A DNA stretch of 64,000 bases from Didymella arachidicola. Lineage: Eukaryota > Ascomycota > Dothideomycetes > Pleosporales > Didymellaceae. Positions 9,545 to 21,347 of the stretch are shown piece by piece. Under the pieces are notes generated by a model. That model saw only the letters and a list, made by a program, of their open reading frames with translations. It was not told where the DNA came from and did not search any database. Position 1 is the first letter of the stretch. Every line of letters begins with the position of its first letter. Location: assembly GCA_016630955.3 (NCBI GenBank), contig CM049994.1:1364001-1428000 (forward strand), in the 5' to 3' direction. Made by a program: the position numbers and the translations under genes.

Positions 9545-11749
9545 ACATACTCCTAATCCTGTCTAGTAGTAGTGGTGTCGGGTAATGAGCATCTGCAAAC
9601 CTGCCTGTAAGATCGTCTGTAGAATATCCTTTGAACATGCTCATTACGTTTACGTATTTACGCTTATGTATGGTCGGATATACCTTCTTGATGGCTACCC
9701 TGGCCAATAGTTTAGCGACGGCCTGAGGTATTATTTATTGTGTAATTCCTTAATCTTACTATGAAATCAATTTCCGAAGCCAACATCTTGGCATCATATT
9801 CATTTAGCTTTTACATGCGCGGAGTGAGTCTGCTCGGGCTTTGGCACCTTCACATGAGGTATTTGATGTTCGCCATCCAAAGCAGCACACCTTCCTAGGC
9901 GTGCCGGCTAAGCAGGTTACGAGAACACTGTTGATGACAGTCTTGCGTTCTGCAAATTGATTATAAGTCACTGCTCCAAGTAGCCGACGTATGAGTGCAC
10001 AGGTGAGAGAACATGTGTATACTGCTTGACGCCTAGTACTCAAGCTTGCAGAAGGTCTACGTTCGCGATATCGCTTGGTGTCGAGGATTATTGCTGCTTC
10101 TCGAGACACGTGAAGCTGCGAACAGCCGCAGAAACGGATGACCTTAGAAGGAAGAAAAATGTTCGAAAAATTGCGCCAAGCGCGGCGGTAATGGACGTCA
10201 TGATGTGCACCAGTATGCATAACTGCATCTCAAGAAGATACGTCTCTGAAGGTTTATTTCAGTGAGCTTTTGCAAGCTATTGTTAGCAGGACCTATTTGA
10301 GCACTGGATGCGAGATGTGACTCGGGCTACGGGGCAGTAATGCCCCCGACTTCCGATAAGTCTGGATGGGTTCGCCCTGCTCTCCCGGGTAAAGTTGGAA
10401 CGGAGACGGCAAAGAATTACTATACGCTGGTCACGCGGAAGCAAACAGGGAAATTGGAAAGCAGCATGATGTGCTCAGAGGCGCGAGAATTGACGTGGCA
10501 TAGTTCAAGATGCACCTTGAATGTCTTTTCAGCCCTGTCAATAACCCTGGAGCCACGGTGTCCAAGCCAGCCAGTCGGAACTCGCGCCAAACCGGTGAAC
10601 TACACTTGGACAAATGGTAGGTGTACTGTGTATGGTATACGTACGCGCACACCCAGAACTTCACCTGCAGAACTGCGTGCATCCATGGAACAGTAGGAGA
10701 ACACGATACGACACGCACAATTGAGCAGAAGTGAATCTTCTTATCTTCCTGGAGGTTCTAAGCCCACGGCGCGGCGCAGATGTCATCCATGGAGCGGCAC
10801 GACCTCTAGCACTGCCACTCAGGCGAGCAGTCACCCTGGCGTGATTCTGGCCACTGATGCGCGCCGCTAAGGGGCGTTCCTGCTGCTTGTGGGTCACCGG
10901 TCAAGCCTTGTGCAGTTCTCTGGCTGCAAGCACGAATCTGCACAGTTGGTTCGACCGCCCTTTACAGCCACTTTTGGCTGTGCTGGTATTGCTTTCCGAG
11001 CAGGACTGGCGGTCGTCATTATGCAAGTGCGCGGTTCCGTGCATTTCTGCAGACTACGACGACAACGCGCAACTTCGAAACAAATGGCGACTAGGTTAGA
11101 CAGGATGGCGTTCTCCAAGGCGAGCAACTTGCGTCAGAGCCGGGAGTCGTGATTGTCGCAGCGAATAATCCCGTCCATGAGAAATCGCAGCTTGGTCCGC
11201 GAGAAGGCTTAGCGCGGCGCTAGCGACAGTAGCTCAAGGCAGCAGCGACTGCGTGGTGGATCCCGTGTCAGCATCGCGAAGTGTACTCCCCAACTACACT
11301 GCCCTTTTCTCTCTTCTACCCTCGACACGCCCAATTCATCAGTACTCCAGCATCCAGTTTTCTGTCCTGAGGCCTGCAACCCCTCTTTTCCGTTGCGCAC
11401 CCGCCCTTCTGCATCACTTTGCCACGCACGCAGCCCGTCTCACTCCGACTGCGCCGCCTTTCATATACAGGACCCTTCCCGACGTCTGCTGCAACGAAAG
11501 GACTCTGTGCGCCCTTCCTCCTCTGCTGGAATCATTTCTATCAATCAGCCAATCAGTCACGACTTCCGCGGCCGCCAAATCACTGGATTCTGAACCGGTC
11601 AATGAGAACGTGATTCAGGACTTGCACCACCATCGGTTCCGGCCATAGGTCAATAGGATCCCTCGGGCTCTGTGAATTGTCCACTCGCCGTGACTCATAA
11701 CCTGAGGCCTCCTTTACCATCTTAGCGCGTCTGGATTCAGTCATACAAC
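9545..11749. other. Gene-free interval and leader of the C2H2 regulator
   Basis: About 2.2 kb. No frame here has a recognisable domain. From about 11280 the sequence becomes pyrimidine-rich (CCCTTTTCTCTCTTCTACC near 11300), typical of a fungal transcription start, so a leader of roughly 400 nt is likely. A minimal upstream frame, ATG AGA ACG TGA, sits at 11602-11613. Confidence 0.5.
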
Positions 11750-14197
11750 ATGTCTGCACCTCAACCCCAGAACATCCACCCCCGCCGCCGTCCTATTAAG
11801 GGCAACGTCTCTCCGCTGAGCACCCATGGCATGTCACTTCGCAAGTCCGGTACCTTCTCGTCACCTAAGTCGTTGAGCAACGACATCTGTGGCCTGGAGA
11901 ACCAACCGTACATGCCCAGGAGGTCTCCAACTAGCACCGAGAGCCTTGAAGCACTGGTGCGGGACTCGCATCCTAGTGTCAGCCGTGTCGCCAACCTGCT
12001 CAAAGACTTTGATCAGAAGCTTGCAGGTCATAAGGCCGCGTCGGCATCCGGTGCTAGCATCCTCAACGATCCTGAGGTGCTTCCTGTTCCCAGCTTCATG
12101 CTCGATAGCACTACACTGGATGATATACCCATGGACATTGACTCTGAGCCCAAAGCTGTTGAACGTAACCCTCACGAGCACGCTTCAGACAGCGGTCTCG
12201 GTTCCAGCGTCGGCTCGAAATACAGTAAGGACTTGATGCAACTACCCGTCTTGGAACGCTCACCCTCTAACATACTTAAAGACGACGCTCGCACCTCCAG
12301 CGCTCGCGAGTCCATCAGCTCTTCTGTCACCACCCACTCCGCCGTCACCCGTTCGTTCTCGGCGTTGGGCGCAACAGAGGAGAAGCACACTCTAAGCGAG
12401 TACGCCTGCAAACAGATTCACGACACGATCATCAAGCCTATCCTCGCTGAGGAGTCGCTCAAGGACTTTCATCCCCTGATTCAGGACGTTCCTCGACGCA
12501 TAGGTGAGAAGAGTATTTGCAACCTCCGCGATCTTGAAAAGACCCTCGTCTTCCTGGCACCGGTAAGTGGTATCCGTTATCTTTCAGAGAGTGCAAAAGC
12601 TTATTGCATTCTTCGTGGTTTTAAGGAGTTCTCGGCATCACCGGCATCTTACCTTCGATTTTGCGAGCGTTCAGTTCAACTACTTCATACGACTGTCGAC
12701 TACCTTTCGGAACGCGACCAGCGACTACCAACCGACCGCCCGTACACTAACAACTACTTTCTCGATTTGGTCGAACAGATCAGTAGATACGCTGCAATCA
12801 TGGCCGCCACCCGACAAAAAGAAGCACTAGGAAAGCAACTCGATGAGACGGACTACTCTCGGTATGACCGCGCCGCGACATTTCTCTTTACGCGTTCCGC
12901 TAATCACACAAACCATAGCGATGAGAAGATCACCCTTCGTGGTGGCCTCAGCAAAGACGGTCGTCCTGTCGAACTCGTCCGCGAGAAGGACGGCAAGGTC
13001 ATTCCCCTTGCGACCGGCTCCGAGAATGCATACAGGAAGCGTGCCCTGTCCGAAGAGGATCTTGAGGATGACGACGACGTCATGCGCTCGATGGCTCGTC
13101 GCAGGAAGTCCGACAAGCCCGGAGATGTCCTGCACATGTGCCGTGACTGCAAGAAGGAGTTCAAGCGCCCCTGCGACCTGACCAAGCATGAGAAAACACA
13201 CTCTCGCCCATGGAAGTGCTCCGAAGAGAAGTGCAAGTACTTTGACCTTGGTTGGCCCACTGAGAAGGAGCGCGACAGGCACGTCAACGACAAGCACTCT
13301 TCCACGCCGGCGCAGTACAAGTGTCTCTACCCTCCTTGCACATATGCCTCGAAGCGCGAGTCGAACTGCAAACAGCACATGGAGAAGGCTCATGGCTGGG
13401 AATACGTTCGATCGAAGAGCAACGGACGCAAGAAGAGCCAGGTAATTGGCAACAGCCCCGCTACACCTCTCACTCCCTTCCTTGGCACACCACAGTCTGC
13501 TGCTCTCACTACACCAATCACACCCTTCATGGCCTCTCCGTCGATACCTCTGATGAACGACTTCGACTTTCAGGGTTTCCAGACTCCGGCAATGAGTCTG
13601 CACAACTTCCAGGATGATTTCCGTCGTGACTCAATCACAACTGATGGCACACACCTCACCTACTCTTCCAGCAACTCGCCAGTCGAGCCTAATTCCTTCA
13701 TGGAGGCCGCTGTCACTCCCGCTGATATTGCTATCGACCACAACGTTCCCATGTTCGCGGACTGCGGAATGGGATCGAACTTCAACATGAATGTTCAGCA
13801 ATACACGCCCGCCTTGAGTGCCGACTTCAATTTCAATGAGCCGATGTTCACAATGAACTCGAACCAGACTCTCGGCCTTATTCAGTTGTCGCCAATGGCG
13901 CAGCCAGATGTTACTCTGTACTCTCCCCAGATGCAGATCGATGAAGGCTTTGGCGACGCCATGGATTGCCTGGATATGCAGACCTTTGGCCGCCCAACCG
14001 AGGACTTTACCCTCTTCGACTCGGCGTCGGCCGGTAACGTGTCTATGAACAACACTGCCAACTTCTTCCCTGATTTCAATCAGCTCGGAGGGCAGTTCGA
14101 CGGTGGAGCTCAGCAATTCGACAACAACTTCTACAATGCTACCAATATGGAAACCACATTGGACGACATTTTGGGGTTGAACGCCAGCAACCAGTGA
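11750..14197 (+). CDS. C2H2 zinc-finger transcription factor
   Basis: 815 aa as an uninterrupted frame. Three fingers lie in a row: Cys464/Cys467/His480/His484; Cys490/Cys495/His511/His516; Cys525/Cys530/His543/His548, with a basic tail (SNGRKK) after them. An N-terminal Ser/Pro-rich part, a helical conserved block (about 215-370, with LPTDRPYTNNYFLDLVEQI) and an acidic stretch (EEDLEDDDD) before the fingers precede a Gln/Asn/Met-rich C-terminus that could activate transcription. A GTAAGT donor at 12563 and an AAG acceptor ending at 12625 would remove 63 nt in frame, joining FLAP to EFSASPASY and giving 794 aa. That junction reads more naturally, but the acceptor is weak, so both forms are possible. 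The target genes are unknown. Confidence 0.9.
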   Translation: MSAPQPQNIHPRRRPIKGNVSPLSTHGMSLRKSGTFSSPKSLSNDICGLENQPYMPRRSPTSTESLEALVRDSHPSVSRVANLLKDFDQKLAGHKAASASGASILNDPEVLPVPSFMLDSTTLDDIPMDIDSEPKAVERNPHEHASDSGLGSSVGSKYSKDLMQLPVLERSPSNILKDDARTSSARESISSSVTTHSAVTRSFSALGATEEKHTLSEYACKQIHDTIIKPILAEESLKDFHPLIQDVPRRIGEKSICNLRDLEKTLVFLAPVSGIRYLSESAKAYCILRGFKEFSASPASYLRFCERSVQLLHTTVDYLSERDQRLPTDRPYTNNYFLDLVEQISRYAAIMAATRQKEALGKQLDETDYSRYDRAATFLFTRSANHTNHSDEKITLRGGLSKDGRPVELVREKDGKVIPLATGSENAYRKRALSEEDLEDDDDVMRSMARRRKSDKPGDVLHMCRDCKKEFKRPCDLTKHEKTHSRPWKCSEEKCKYFDLGWPTEKERDRHVNDKHSSTPAQYKCLYPPCTYASKRESNCKQHMEKAHGWEYVRSKSNGRKKSQVIGNSPATPLTPFLGTPQSAALTTPITPFMASPSIPLMNDFDFQGFQTPAMSLHNFQDDFRRDSITTDGTHLTYSSSNSPVEPNSFMEAAVTPADIAIDHNVPMFADCGMGSNFNMNVQQYTPALSADFNFNEPMFTMNSNQTLGLIQLSPMAQPDVTLYSPQMQIDEGFGDAMDCLDMQTFGRPTEDFTLFDSASAGNVSMNNTANFFPDFNQLGGQFDGGAQQFDNNFYNATNMETTLDDILGLNASNQ

Positions 14198-15167
14198 AAG
14201 CTGATTTGCATTGTATACGATGATGGATGTGCATTTGAATAAGGATCTTTCCCCACTTTGTCTTTACGGCGCATAGCGAGCTCATGAACATCACAAGAGG
14301 CGGTTTTACGGATATGGTATGGATATCTCATAGCACACATGGTTTCCCTCTCTGAATTGCGGTGGCATGGAACACCCTCAGAACAGAAAATCCATAAAAC
14401 ATGGCTTTGGATCTCTTGTCTCCCCAGCAACGTAATCGATTGGATCTCCCCCCTTCTCTCCTTAAGCGTGGAAGAAGCAGGTGCGGTCGAGATCATCAGA
14501 TAGTGTAGAATAGATACATCACAAACAAAATTGTGGAGGAATCCTCGCTCTCGAAACTGCAAGTGATGTGTAAGGCGCATGGTGACTCTAAAGCTGTGAC
14601 ACATTCCGCGTCGATGACTCCGCCGCGTCACAGCAACCACACTGGACCCTGAAGCTGCGACATTAAACACGCACCAGAGCCAGGCGTGCCGTAGTCCCAA
14701 ATACAGCACCACCACCATCAGCCTAACCCTTAACAGGATGACATCACGGTCCATCACTTTCGATAAAGATCGGACGAGCAATTGGGAGTTAGCGCCCTGA
14801 GCTGAGCAGCCGAGTGGAGCTGAGTGGGTCAGGAACGGACATCGGATGCAAATGGCACGGACTTGAAACGCTCGAGCGGCTCACGAACCAAGGCGCCCCC
14901 TCATCTCCAGCCGTCATGCTGCCTTCTATCCTCGACAGGCGGAGGCTCTCGTCGTCGTCGTCGTCGTCGTTGTCGTCGTGAAGACGCATTCTTGCCACTC
15001 TCTTTTGAAAATCTTTAGGCCAATCCGGCTGTCCGATCTCTATCCTTACTTGTCTCTCTTTACTCAGGAAACGCTGGTCGTGATCCTGCCTCTACGAATT
15101 CGCGATACCGATTCGCACCGTTTCAGTAGTCTCAGTCTCTTCGCGTCATTTTTCACAGGTTTTCAAG
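14198..15167. other. Intergenic region with leader of the MFS gene
   Basis: About 0.97 kb. It holds the 3' end of the regulator and the leader of the MFS gene, including a GTC microsatellite. No coding frame is supported. Confidence 0.5.
14948..14979 (+). repeat. GTC trinucleotide microsatellite
   Basis: About ten GTC-type units with one substitution (GTT). It lies about 190 bp before the MFS start codon, probably in its promoter or leader. Confidence 0.85.
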
Positions 15168-16875
15168 ATGTTGGGCTTCCACAAGCGAACGAGGAGTCTG
15201 ATACCAGTCAAGGAACTGGTTAAATACGATGTTCTACCAAACGAGGAGGAATTTTACGGCTACGAGAGCGAGAGCGAGGAAGAGATGGAAAAGCAGAGCA
15301 CAGACGCGACACATCTGACAACAGGCTTGCGGAGACAGCAACTGCTGCTCGTCTACCTGATCTTCTTTGCCGAAGCGTAAGTCGATACCCTCACAGGAGC
15401 TATTCGCCTTCGATATGCACCTCAGGACCCTGAGTCGAGAGCAACCGCGCTAATGCACAACGTGCAGCATCATGGCCTCCAGTCTTCAGCCTCAGCTTCA
15501 GATGCTGCTGTCATCCTCTGACTACTGCGGTAACCTCTCCACATCGTATCTTCGTAGTATCCTCGACTGCGCATACGCGTTCGGCGGCACTACCGGCCTA
15601 TTCTGGGGATATTTGGCTGACCGCATGGGCCGCCGGCGCGTCACACTAATCGGCCTCTGGAGCATGACAGTTTGCTGTCTAAGTATGGGCTTTGCAACGA
15701 ACCTCGCTGCCTGTGCCGCTTTCAGGTTCTTTGCTGGCGTCGTCAGCTCAGCGGTCGTCTGCACTTCGCTGACCATGATCGGAGATCTCAGCGCAACCGC
15801 AGAAGTAAGAGCAAGGAATGTTGCAAAGCTGCCTTTGATCTCTTTGTGTGGATCTGTCGGTCCACTTGCGCAGGGCATGGTCGCGGAGAGCCTCCAGGCG
15901 TATGGTATGGTGTGGGAGAAGTTTCCTACGCTCGGCTCAGAGCTGGCCTGTGGTGCTGTTCTGTTCGCCATCGCAATGTCTGCCTCAATTCTCCTGAAGG
16001 AGTCGTTGCCGCTCCACTACGACGTACCGAATGACTGTGCGGATCTGGATTGTGAGAAAGCCGCATTCCTTACACGCAGCTCAGAGGACACGAACATCAC
16101 CCTGGTTGACTTCGCGAGGCCCGAGCCTATCACCATCACGCAGTTCATGCAGGCGCCCACCCTTCTAGTCCTCCTTTCATCATTCTGCATTCTGTCTCTC
16201 CACGCCGCGACATTCGACGTTCTTCTTCCTCACCTTGGCCACAGCAGCTCACAGCATGGTGGCATGGGTATCCCTTGCGAATGGCTGAGTGCTGTCATTC
16301 TGGTCGTGCGTGCCATTGCCGCCATAGCCATCCTTACTCTTCTTCCAAAGATGATGGAAAAGCACGGTCTCATGAAGCTATACCGTACCGTTTCGATATT
16401 GTTTCCTGCTATCTACATCATCACACCACTCCTTGCTCTCTTGGCCGCATGTACAGGACTCGCGCCTCTCTTGTCTGTCCTAGCTATTCTTACGAAACAC
16501 ATTCTAGCTAGCGGAGCATTTGTTCTTGTCCTGGTCCTGGTGTTGAACACAACGCCCGATGCCTTCTCGGCAGGTACAGTCGTTGGTATGATGCAAGTAG
16601 CATCACTTTTCAGGGCCTTTGCTGTAGCCGTTAGCGGCGCAAGCTTCTTCTTCAGCAGCGATGTCAGCGTGCCGGCTACCAACTTTGCCCTTTGGACATG
16701 TCTGGCTGTCTTTGGCGCAGCAGGTGCTGGATGTGCGTGGTTTGTGAAGGAGAGGCCAACTGTAGGCCTCGATTTCAAGGGTGAGGTCTTGAAGTGGGAA
16801 AGCGTGTTTGACTTTGATGCAAATGAGGTCGGCGATGAGAAGTTCGAAGAACACTTCGTCATTGGCGAGGACTGA
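15168..16875 (+). CDS. Major facilitator superfamily transporter
   Basis: Exons 15168-15376 and 15468-16875 (538 aa); the 91 nt intron has donor GTAAGT and acceptor CAG and joins FFAEA to IMASSLQPQ. A hydrophilic N-terminus with an acidic run (ESESEEEME) precedes the first membrane helix (LLLVYLIFFAEA). The MFS loop 2-3 signature is present as GYLADRMGRRRVTLIG. Hydrophobic segments continue to ACAWFV near the end, consistent with 12 helices and a central loop around residues 240-290. The N-terminal organisation resembles the fungal YCR023C-type/multidrug-like group of proton-coupled carriers; the substrate cannot be inferred. The C-terminus is a short acidic cytosolic tail. Confidence 0.9.
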
Positions 16876-17608
16876 GCGTATCTTCTTGCTATGTTGTTCA
16901 TATTCAGCAATTTTTTCTTAGCTTATATAGCGTTTCCTTTTGTATCTAACATTGCATGTCCAAATGCTGTTCCACATCGTCTCCAGCACGACAAGACTCC
17001 AAGGTTTTGCTCTGATTGTTTCTTATCATGCCTCGTCTTTGTGAGATTGCGGTCAAGAAGCACGTGAACCGGATTGGGGCAGGCCCAACTTTGAAACACG
17101 CCAACTCGTTGCTCGGAACATGGAACACCCGCAGAATAGGGACATACAGCGGCCATGGTACGCTTTTGAGTCCAAGATTATAAGAGTTTGACAGCAAGCA
17201 AATTACGGTGGAAGCTCACATCTCATCGCGATCCTTCTACTGCACTCCACGCGTTCGCAGTTGAAGATCCTCCCCGCAGTTGGCAGGTTTCACAATGCAC
17301 GCATGGGGCTAGGTCCAAACAACAGGCCAGGCAGTAACGGGCGGGCGGGATTGCCCCTGCATGTTGCGAGCAAAGGAGTGGTCGCAGTGTTTTCTGTTTG
17401 GGAAACGCTTGATGCCGCGGGAGAAGGCAACCGCAATTCGTGTCTTTTTTGCTTTTCACCTTCTTGACAACAACACGCCTTGCAGACTGTTTGTTTACAG
17501 CTCGTGTACCACCACCAAACCCCACCACCAACAACAACAACCGTATCTATTTGACCCGCACCACTACATAACATTAAGTAGAAGCCTATTTTTGCGACAG
17601 TGTGCGCC
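16876..17608. other. Intergenic region
   Basis: About 0.73 kb between two genes on the plus strand. It contains the MFS 3' end and the leader of the NTF2-like gene, with a CA/AC-rich stretch (about 17500-17540) near the likely transcription start. No gene seen. Confidence 0.5.
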
Positions 17609-19408
17609 ATGACGCTCAGCGACACATACCAAAGGTTTCTCGAGCGCCCTTCGCAGGGCGCTCTTGCAGAAAAAGCAGCGCTGCACTACATCACAACACT
17701 TACCACCATCACCGACGCGCCCGCAATCATCAAGCACTTTCAGGTCCAGGAGAAGCTGCTCAAAAAGACCAAGCAGCAGGTTGTGAGCATCGTAGAGGGC
17801 AGACATGCGCTGAGTCTGGATGTCGAGACCACCATCGAGTTTCTGAACGGCGGAGGCGCGTACCTGCCTGGCCTCGACGACAACTTTGTCGCAGACCGCA
17901 CCGTCACTTTCCCTATGGTAAGCAAGCTTCTGGGAAGCACTGGGCGCAGACTGACGGGCAGCACAGGTTCACATCGTACACTTCGACAGCTCGGACAAGA
18001 TCACGCAGATCCGCCAGTACTGGGACCAGGGTTCTCTGCTAAAGCAGATCGACGTAATAGGAGCACGCTCCCGCAACTGGCCTATTCGCGAAGGCTCCGA
18101 GCAGGCAAAATTGATCAAGTCCTGCGCTCAGGTCGCACAGCCAGACTCGGCGCCGTCTTCACGCCCCTCGACCGCTTCGCGAGGCGCAGACGAGGTCTCT
18201 ATTCGCTCGCGCGGTTCCACCACGAACGCTCTCAATGACCCACACGCTTCCTTGTCCCTATTCGAACGCCGTCAGATCGACGAGGAGGAGCTGCCCAGCG
18301 CGCACCCGATAGCACCGCGCGCAACTTCTGCGAAGCCCCCACCGCGCGAATACTCCGAGCTCTTCGTTAACGGAGACGCGCCGTCACCTTCGCCAGCGAA
18401 CCAGCGCATCCCGGTCAAGGGCGGCGCAAACAAGCAGTCACAGGTGAACCGCCTGTTCGACGAGACAGAGGAGGACAGAATCGCCGCAGCTACACCGCTC
18501 AAGGTGACCAAAACGAACCCAAAGAAGTACAACCACTTCGAATTCGGCGATGGTGAAGACGAGGAGACACCGCGTGGGCGCAATGCATCAAAGAAGGAGG
18601 GACCTCGTGACAAAAGCAAGAGCCAGGCCAACTGGGACTTCGAGGATTTCGTAACACCTGAGAAGACAAACCCCAAGAACAACCCTCAAGCACAGACTTT
18701 CAGCTGGGAAAACGATGATGTAAGTGGAATACTGTGTACGGCAGGATTCCCGAGTGCAGCCACCACGTCCATAGTTTTGGTTCCATCTTGACAATACGCA
18801 AGACGATAGAGAACGCTTACACTGACAACTTACAGGTCGAGACATCGCCCGTCCGCGTCGAGCGTGTGATCAAGGCACGCCCTGGCACTGGTCACCAATT
18901 TGAGTTCGAGGATGATGGTACACCAGCTGCACGCAAGACTGCAGCTCCCACCAAGGGAGGTGTTTCCAATAAGGGTCAGGGGCTTTACAAGGATCATGTC
19001 ACCGGAAATGACGACGATGAGGGCACCGCTCACGGCGACAATCGCCCTCTGAAGGACGTCACCAAGGTCGTCAAGAACGAGAACCGCTCGAAAGACTTTG
19101 GCGCCCACTGGGATATGAACGATAACACATCTTCGGGCAAGTCTGCTGAAAACAACAAGCCGGGAAAGTCTCACCAAGCCACCAAGTCTAACTTCGGGTT
19201 CTACGACGAGTCGCCACAGCAGGGCTATAAGATCAACATTGCTGGAAATGGCATGGGTAACCGTGCCGGTACACAGTTCTCGCTCTTTGACCAAGAGCCA
19301 GAGCCAGAGGTTGACGATAGGAGCATCGGAAACCACAAGGGAATCCGGGCTACCGGTGATGGTATGGGTGGACGAAAAGGTGCCGACAAGAGCTTCTGGG
19401 ACTTTTAA
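17609..19408 (+). CDS. NTF2-like (SnoaL-type) protein with aromatic-acidic repeat tail
   Basis: Three exons: 17609-17917, 17967-18719 and 18836-19408 (544 aa); introns of 49 and 116 nt with GTAAGC/GTAAGT donors and CAG acceptors. Residues 1-~165 resemble an NTF2/SnoaL cone fold (helical start MTLSDTYQRFLERP; DRTVTFPMVHIVHFDSSDKITQIRQYWDQGSLLKQ split over exons 1 and 2). The rest is charged and probably disordered, with at least eight short aromatic-acidic motifs: HFEFGD, NWDFED, FSWEND, QFEFED, HWDMND, NFGFYD, FSLFDQ and the terminal SFWDF. The last two each follow a GxGMGxRxG element. The architecture looks like a scaffold or adaptor offering repeated docking peptides; no function is established from sequence. 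Confidence 0.85.
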
Positions 19409-19801
19409 ACAGTCAGTTGTATCCCTGTATAACGCTTTCGATTCGTTTCACGCAAAGTTGCATTAGTCTCTACAAACTTGGGGGAAGCTCATGCGTTCTA
19501 CAATCTCCGACCTTGTTAGCACATATGCTTCGGCTGGCGTAATCATAGGTATACCATAACGAGATGGGTTCAATTCATAAAGTTGGTTCAATGGCTGTCT
19601 GAGGATGCAGGTCTAGAATTTGGGACACAACGAGCTCTTTCAACATAATGCTAGAAAGGCAAAGACTCGTGTGACCTAGTTGGTCGTATGTATCCATGTC
19701 TGTTTAGTCGTATGCTTATACATGGACTGCGAGTCCACCCGAAAGTAGTCAAGGAGACAGACATACATCTAAGTTCGGCCGTCCTCGCCTGCTGGGGATT
19801 A
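19409..19801. other. Convergent intergenic region
   Basis: 393 bp between two stop codons on opposite strands. It must contain both 3' UTRs; nothing else is seen. Confidence 0.6.
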
Positions 19802-21347
19802 TTAGACTGCCGGCGCATCGGGCGCATCCTTTTTGAAAACGACTTCCAGCTCATCTCCAACCCTATAGCTATCCATCTCACCATCCCACTTCACTAGCCT
19901 AATCCGGGCAGCGAGACCCATTCGCGTGCCTCCCTGCCCCGTACACAGTCCCTGTTCCATCAACATCGCCCAGACGCATCGAAATGCCTCACCCTCGTGC
20001 TCGCGCTCACCACCCTCTCCATCCATCTCCGGATCACTGAACCACACGCCCTGCTCCACCATGCGGTGCAGATCATCACAACTATCCATGCTGGCCCAGA
20101 TATCCCAGGGCATGTACTTGACCCTGACTTCGGAGAGCGTGCCGGCATGCAGGAGCTGGAACGCGTAGACAGCAACGTGCACCCAGTACCGCACTTTCAG
20201 CGGCAGCGTATAGCCGGGCCTGCTGGCACGACGGTAGAAAAACGATTCCCGGCTGATGAAGTATAGGGGCAGCGTTATGCTAGCTAGCGATGGGAATGTG
20301 GCTGTCGAGAGGTATGAGAAGAGCGGCGCAACTTCCATTTCTACCAGCAGGTCGAGCTTCGTGGTCAGGTCTTCGGCGATGCTGGTCGTCGCGGGGTGGT
20401 AGGTTTCTTCGGCGTCTTGGAAGGGGTTGTGGTCGAAGAGCGTGGAGATGTCGTTTGCAGCGGCGTTTGGATTCAGCGCGGGGGCCTGGTGTTGGTATGA
20501 AGGGTACAGCGCGGCGTCTGAGGGGTCGTAGAAGTTGTCGTCGTAGTATCCGCCTGTGTGGTCGTGCTCGTCGTAGTGGTTGTCGTATGCTGCGCCGCGG
20601 ATGTAGTCGACATCAACCTCTTGGCTATCGTACGCTTCGCCTGCTGCTTCGAACCACCATTCATCCTTCCCCTGTGTGCGGTCTGGGGGATACATGCGTA
20701 GATCTGGAAAGGTGACCCAGTCCAGCTCGATAGCTCTCAACCACGTAAGCCATTGCTTTCCTGGCTCGTACTTCTCGATAGCACCAAATAGAGACTTCAG
20801 TATGAACGGTCCACAACTTAGAAAGATAGTGTGGTTTTTCAGGAGTGCTTCGAGTGCTTCCTGTGCAATCTGACGATTGAGCAGGAAATATTCATGGTGC
20901 AGGACCAAGAGGAGGGCAGCAGCGCTAGGACGGAAGTGCTTTAAGTTACGGCGTTCGATGCGGAGGGCGCGATCACTTCGTCTGTCGGGTATGCTGAGAG
21001 CATGGTTGTAGACCTGGAAAAAGTAAGTCATGACGTCGACGTTCTCTTTAAGCAGCAGAGTCAGATGACCGCAAGGTGCAGACTCTCGAAGGACCTCGAG
21101 GATCAATCATAATGCTCGTGAAGGCACCGGGACCTAGGATTTGTGTTGAAGCTATGATGAAGATCTTGGAGCCGACCTAGTCTGATATTCGAGGAAATGT
21201 TTCATGCAAAGCGAAACGTACCTGATCGCGCAGCTCGCGTGGTAGTTGCAAAAAGGGCAAAATTGATTTGCTCGTCCGAATGTATCTTGTCGCTGCAGAA
21301 TTGTCAACCACAGGTGCTGTACGTGCAGCAGGCGCGGTGGTAGCCAT
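19802..21347 (-). CDS. F-box/2EXR-like protein
   Basis: Exon 1 is 21347-21222 (MATTAPAART... to LPRELRDQ) and exon 2 is 21013-19802 (VYNHALSI...), 445 aa. The 208 nt intron (donor GTACGT, acceptor CAG) is longer than most here, and its last part is open in frame, which could mislead gene callers into starting at 21106. The junction FLQLPRELRDQVYNHALSI is the hallmark of the short F-box-like/2EXR domains that are abundant in filamentous ascomycetes. The middle is rich in Tyr, Asp and His (about 190-240), and the C-terminal half is conserved-looking (YWVHVAVYAFQLL; PWDIWASMDSCDDLHRM). A role in substrate recruitment to SCF ligases is possible but unproven for this group. Confidence 0.82.

Noticed and set aside
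12827..13603. 258-codon open frame antisense to the zinc-finger region
   Set aside because: No domain; overlaps the conserved three-finger block of the C2H2 regulator.
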